DNA of 6,378 nt, taken from positions 1 through 6,378 of the forward strand of contig PKRH01000159.1 of the NCBI GenBank assembly GCA_017577565.1. Direction: 5' to 3'. Below are positions 3,427-6,378 of the stretch, one piece after another. Numbering within the stretch: the stretch's first letter is position 1; each line of letters begins with the position of its first letter. This DNA comes from Thermoanaerobacterales bacterium. GTDB lineage: Bacteria; Actinomycetota; Acidimicrobiia; Acidimicrobiales; JACDCH01. Position numbers and translations under genes: made by a program. The notes beneath the pieces were generated by a model, which was not told where the DNA came from, did not search any database, and saw only the letters and a list, made by a program, of their open reading frames with translations.

Positions 3427-6170
3427 CCGCCCCCGGCCCCCGGCTGCTCGGCCGGGGCGTGGTCGTCGCCGCGGGCGACCCCGTGCCCGCCCCCTGGGCG
3501 GACGCCCCGCGGGTCACGATCGACGAGGCCGTCGCGCGGGCGGGGCACGACGAGCCCTGCCCGGCGGTCGACGAGCTCCACCGGGCGTGGGCGACCCGCA
3601 CGCCGGTCGTCGTCGTGCTGGCGGTCGACCCGGCCACCTTCCGGGCGCCACGGTCCTACACGGCCGAGGAGATCGGCGAGCCGTGGCTGCTCGACCCCGG
3701 GTTCGAGCTGTGGCACGACCGCCTCCACTTCCTCGTGTGGGCCAACACCTACGACGCCCGGGGCGGCGGGGAGCCGGTCTGGTGGTGGGGGCGCAAGGCC
3801 GCCCGGCTGGGGGCGACGCCGTGCGCCGGGCCCGAGGCGCCCGCCGACGTCGTGCTGCCCGACGGCCGCCCCGCCTGGATCGACGGCGGGCCCCGGGGCG
3901 GGCTGGACGAGGCCCAGCTGGCCGAGCTGGCCGGCGGCGTCGGCGCCGTCGTGGTCGCGTCGGAGACCGTCGAGCGGGGCCGGCTCGCACCCGTCCCACC
4001 CCCGGTCGCGCCGACGGCCGAGCTGGCGCCCGACCAGCTCGCCGCCGTCGCCCACGGCGCCGGTCCGGCGCGGGTCATCGCCCCGGCCGGCTCGGGCAAG
4101 ACCCGGGTGCTGACCGAGCGGCTGCGCCACCTGGTCGTCGACCGGGGCTACGAGCCCGAGGGCGTCGTCGCCGTCGCCTACAACCGCAAGGCCCGGGACG
4201 AGATGGTCGCCCGCACGTCCGGCGTCGGCGGCCGGATCCTCACCCTCAACGCGCTGGGCTACGAGATCGTCGCCGCCGGGCTCGGGCGCCGGCCCGACGT
4301 GTTCGAGACCCGCGACGTGCGCCGGCTGCTCGAGCCGCTCGTGCCCCGGGGCGCCCGCCGGCTGAACACCGACCCGCTCGCCCCCTACGTCGAGGCGCTG
4401 TCCGCCGTCCGGCTCGGCCTGCGCGCCCCCGAGGAGGTCGAGGACGAGCGCGAGGACGTGCCCGGCTTCGCCGGCGCCTTCCCCGCCTACCGGGCCGAGC
4501 TGCAGCGCCGGGGCGTCGTCGACTTCGACGAGCAGGTGCTGCTGGCGATCGAGCTGCTCCTGCGCGACGGGGCCTTCCGGCGCGCCCAGCAGGCCCGGCA
4601 CCGCCACCTGCTGGTCGACGAGTTCCAGGACCTGACGCCCGCCCACGTGCTGCTCGTCCGGCTCCTGTCCGCCCCGGCGTTCGACGTCTTCGGCGTCGGC
4701 GACGACGACCAGGTCATCTACGGGCACGCCGGGGCGACGCCCCGCTTCCTGACCGGCTACGACGCGTCGTTCCCCGGCGCCGCGCACCACGCCCTCGAGG
4801 TGAACTACCGGTGCCCCCCGGCGGTCGTCGACGCCGCCCGCCGCCTGCTCGGCCGCAACCGGGTGCGGGTGCCGAAGGTGATCCGGGCCGCCCGCCGCGA
4901 CGGCGGCGACGGCGACCTGGTGGTGCGCCGGCACCCGCCGCAGGCCGGCGCCGCCGAGCTGGTCGCCGTGGTCACCGGCTGGCTGGACGAGCCGGGCGTC
5001 GAGCCCGCCGACGTGGCGGTGCTCGCCCGGGTCGGCTCGCTGCTGCTGGCGCCGCACGTGGCGCTGGTCGAGGCCGGCGTGCCGGTGGCGTCGATCCTGC
5101 AGGCCGACGTGCTCGGCCGCACCGGCGTCCGGGCGGCCCTCGCCTACCTGCGCATCGCCACGTCGCCCGACGACGTCGACCCGGCCGACCTGGTCGAGGT
5201 CCACCGCCGCCCCAGCCGGGGCCTGCCCCGGTGGATCGACAAGTGGCTGGGGCGGTGCCGGTCGGTCGACGACGTGGCCCGGGCCGCCGCCCGCATCGAC
5301 GACGCGAAGGCGGCCGCCCGGCTGGAGGAGCTGGCCGCCGACCTCGGGGCGCTCGCGGCGGTGGCCCGGTCGGGCTCGACCCGGGCGGTGCTCGAGCACG
5401 TCCGCGACCAGGTGGGCCTGGCCCGCGCGGTCGACCTGCTCGACGCGTCGGGGGGCGGCGACGGGCACTCGCACCGCGACGACCTCGAGGCGCTGCTGCA
5501 GGTGGCCGACATCGAGCCGGACCCCGCCGGCTTCGAGCCCGCGCTGCGGCGGGCGCTGGCCCGCCCGCCGGACGAGGGCGGCGTGGCGCTGTCGACGATC
5601 CACCGGGTGAAGGGCCGGGAGTGGCCCCGGGTCGTGGTGTTCGGCGCCACCGAGGGGCTGGTGCCGCACCGGCTGTCGGCCGGCCCGGCCGCGCACGAGG
5701 AGGAGCGCCGGGTGTTCCACGTGGCGATCACCCGGGGCATCGACCGGGTGGCGGTGCTGGCCGACGCCACCCGGCCGTCGCCGTTCCTCGCCGAGCTCGA
5801 GCGGGAGGCGACGCCCGAGGAGCTGGCCCGGGCCGAGGACGCGGCGGCCGGCGACGGGGCGGGCGGCGAGGCCGGGCGCGCCCCCCGCCGCGGGCGGCGC
5901 GAGCGGGCGGAGGTGCCGCCGCCGTCGGGCCCGGAGGTCGCCGCCGTCGAGGCCGCCCTGCGGGCGTGGCGCCGCGAGCGCAGCCGCGCCGACGGCGTGC
6001 CGGCCTACGTCGTGCTCAACGACCGTCACCTGCGGGGCATCGCCGAGCGCCGGCCGCGGACCGAGCGCGAGCTGGCGGCCTGCCCGGGCATCGGCCCGGC
6101 GAAGCTCGCCGCGTACGGTGACGAGCTCCTCGCCCTCGTCGCCCGGGCCACGGAGGGCGTCGACGGGTAG
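3423..6170 (+). CDS. SF1A UvrD/Rep-like DNA helicase with unknown N-terminal domain and C-terminal HRDC domain (915 aa)
   Basis: This is a 3'-5' type DNA helicase by family, probably acting in DNA repair or replication. Residues 1-200 are an unassigned domain rich in Trp and His, with WHDRLHFLVWANTYDARGG at 97-115 and WWW at 120-122. The helicase core shows: Q-motif Q205; Walker A APAGSGKT 220-227; motif Ia AYNRKA 252-257; motif Ib TLNALG 274-279; DFDE 367-370; Walker B DEFQD 399-403; motif III GDDDQVIYGHAGA 426-438; motif IV NYRC 461-464; motif V TIHRVKGREW 725-734; motif VI EEERRVFHVAITRG 759-772. A charged low-complexity linker (about 797-836) leads to an HRDC domain (about 837-915, with PGIG at 888-891). 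Mycobacterial UvrD2 also carries HRDC, but its tetracysteine motif is absent: only C46, C134, C464, C612 and C887 occur. GTG 3423 overlaps the DUF305 TGA by 4 bp and has no Shine-Dalgarno, so translation is probably coupled. A later GTG within the N-terminal domain cannot be excluded. Confidence 0.92.
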   Translation: MTAPGPRLLGRGVVVAAGDPVPAPWADAPRVTIDEAVARAGHDEPCPAVDELHRAWATRTPVVVVLAVDPATFRAPRSYTAEEIGEPWLLDPGFELWHDRLHFLVWANTYDARGGGEPVWWWGRKAARLGATPCAGPEAPADVVLPDGRPAWIDGGPRGGLDEAQLAELAGGVGAVVVASETVERGRLAPVPPPVAPTAELAPDQLAAVAHGAGPARVIAPAGSGKTRVLTERLRHLVVDRGYEPEGVVAVAYNRKARDEMVARTSGVGGRILTLNALGYEIVAAGLGRRPDVFETRDVRRLLEPLVPRGARRLNTDPLAPYVEALSAVRLGLRAPEEVEDEREDVPGFAGAFPAYRAELQRRGVVDFDEQVLLAIELLLRDGAFRRAQQARHRHLLVDEFQDLTPAHVLLVRLLSAPAFDVFGVGDDDQVIYGHAGATPRFLTGYDASFPGAAHHALEVNYRCPPAVVDAARRLLGRNRVRVPKVIRAARRDGGDGDLVVRRHPPQAGAAELVAVVTGWLDEPGVEPADVAVLARVGSLLLAPHVALVEAGVPVASILQADVLGRTGVRAALAYLRIATSPDDVDPADLVEVHRRPSRGLPRWIDKWLGRCRSVDDVARAAARIDDAKAAARLEELAADLGALAAVARSGSTRAVLEHVRDQVGLARAVDLLDASGGGDGHSHRDDLEALLQVADIEPDPAGFEPALRRALARPPDEGGVALSTIHRVKGREWPRVVVFGATEGLVPHRLSAGPAAHEEERRVFHVAITRGIDRVAVLADATRPSPFLAELEREATPEELARAEDAAAGDGAGGEAGRAPRRGRRERAEVPPPSGPEVAAVEAALRAWRRERSRADGVPAYVVLNDRHLRGIAERRPRTERELAACPGIGPAKLAAYGDELLALVARATEGVDG

Positions 6171-6173
6171 CCT
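6168..6173 (+). promoter_or_regulatory. Possible -10 element of a leaderless tetR transcript, built on the helicase stop codon
   Basis: TAGCCT fits the actinobacterial TAnnnT -10 pattern and ends 8 nt before ATG 6182, the spacing expected if transcription starts at the ATG. Its first three bases are the helicase stop codon. No good -35 is visible 16-18 bp upstream, and the nearest GGAGGG (6152-6157) is 24 nt from the ATG, too far to serve as a Shine-Dalgarno. Confidence 0.35.
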
Positions 6174-6181
6174 CGCCCCGC

Positions 6182-6378
6182 ATGGCCAGCCCCGAGCTCA
6201 CGCCGCGGGCCGAGCGCCCCAGCCGCCCGGGACGCCCGCGCGGCCCGCGCCGGGACCGCAGCGAGCGCCGGGCCGAGCTCCTCGACGCCGCCGAGCGGGC
6301 CATCCGCCGCACCGGCCCGAAGGCGTCGATGGACGAGATCGCCGCCGAGGCCGGCATCACCAAGCCGATCCTCTACAC
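6182..6378 (+). CDS. TetR-family transcriptional regulator, 3' end cut by window
   Basis: Sixty-five codons plus two bases are visible. Residues 1-30 are a basic, Pro/Arg-rich tail with an AT-hook-like GRPRGPRR at 17-24. The TetR DNA-binding domain follows: helix 1 RAELLDAAERAIRR at 30-43, then the helix-turn-helix SMDEIAAEAGITKPILY at 49-65, which ends just before the usual HF of the family. The ligand-binding part lies outside the window, so the inducer and targets cannot be guessed. The ATG is 11 bp after the helicase stop. It may be co-transcribed with the upstream genes or have its own leaderless start. TetR regulators often act on neighbouring genes, but no palindromic operator was seen at its own start. 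Confidence 0.9.
   Translation, partial: MASPELTPRAERPSRPGRPRGPRRDRSERRAELLDAAERAIRRTGPKASMDEIAAEAGITKPILY

Noticed and set aside
3846..3890. Possible PD-(D/E)xK nuclease core in the helicase N-terminal domain (D142 ... D154-G-G)
   Set aside because: The acidic residues and a strand-like pattern are suggestive, but the catalytic lysine position is glycine and no other nuclease feature is visible, so a nuclease call is not supported.
3069..6029. A 986-codon open frame on the minus strand opposite the helicase
   Set aside because: It lies antisense to a gene with all SF1 helicase motifs and its translation is low-complexity Gly/Arg/Val/Asp/Pro without domains. Long antisense frames are expected where codon third positions are nearly all G or C.
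3587..6121. An 844-codon open frame on the plus strand in another frame of the helicase
   Set aside because: Its translation is almost entirely Arg, Gly, Pro and Ala, typical of an out-of-frame reading of GC-rich DNA, and it overlaps the motif-bearing frame completely.
1..6378. Mobile element, CRISPR array, tRNA or defence island
   Set aside because: No transposase or integrase motifs, terminal repeats, regularly spaced repeats or tRNA-like cloverleaf were seen. Composition is uniform across the window, giving no sign of recent transfer.

Overview
The window is very GC-rich, and almost every sense codon in its genes ends in G or C. The gene families (a cobaltochelatase/magnesium-chelatase-type AAA+ ATPase, a two-CBS protein, a Nudix hydrolase, a membrane-anchored DUF305 protein, a UvrD-type helicase with an HRDC domain, and a TetR regulator) and the promoters that look leaderless suggest an actinobacterium. 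A deep-branching class such as Acidimicrobiia is possible, but that is an inference from style and not from any marker gene. I see no rRNA, tRNA, CRISPR array, transposase or phage gene.

Left part, minus strand. The N-terminal 324 codons of a BchI/ChlI-type AAA+ subunit run off the window at base 1. Its open end is a Gly/Ala/Asp-rich linker like the one that joins the AAA+ part to a ChlD-type vWA part in fused actinobacterial proteins. A 238-bp non-coding leader (973-1210) separates it from an upstream two-CBS-domain protein (1211-1648, minus). The leader holds strong hairpins and an ordered set of short matches to cobalamin-riboswitch elements. That match is weak but fits a cobalt-chelatase gene.

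Divergent region (1649-1837). It carries a strong Shine-Dalgarno for the CBS gene, two perfect inverted repeats (11-bp and 7-bp arms), a 9-bp direct repeat, and a sigma70-like promoter placed so that transcription would begin at or near the GTG of the Nudix gene.

Right part, plus strand. Four closely packed genes follow: the Nudix hydrolase (1838-2533), the DUF305 membrane protein (2599-3426), the SF1A helicase (3423-6170, its GTG overlapping the DUF305 stop by 4 bp) and the start of a TetR-family regulator (6182 to the window end, 11 bp after the helicase stop). The DUF305-helicase overlap implies translational coupling of a membrane-anchored, possibly metal-binding protein with a DNA helicase.

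The most unusual gene is the helicase. It has about 200 N-terminal residues that I cannot assign to a known domain, rich in Trp and His, then a full set of UvrD motifs with several substitutions, a low-complexity linker with no cysteines, and a C-terminal HRDC domain. It resembles mycobacterial UvrD2 in having an HRDC domain but has no tetracysteine motif. The window does not show an obvious new multi-gene defence or biosynthetic system. The best leads are the helicase N-terminal domain, the chelatase leader and the altered active site of the chelatase subunit.
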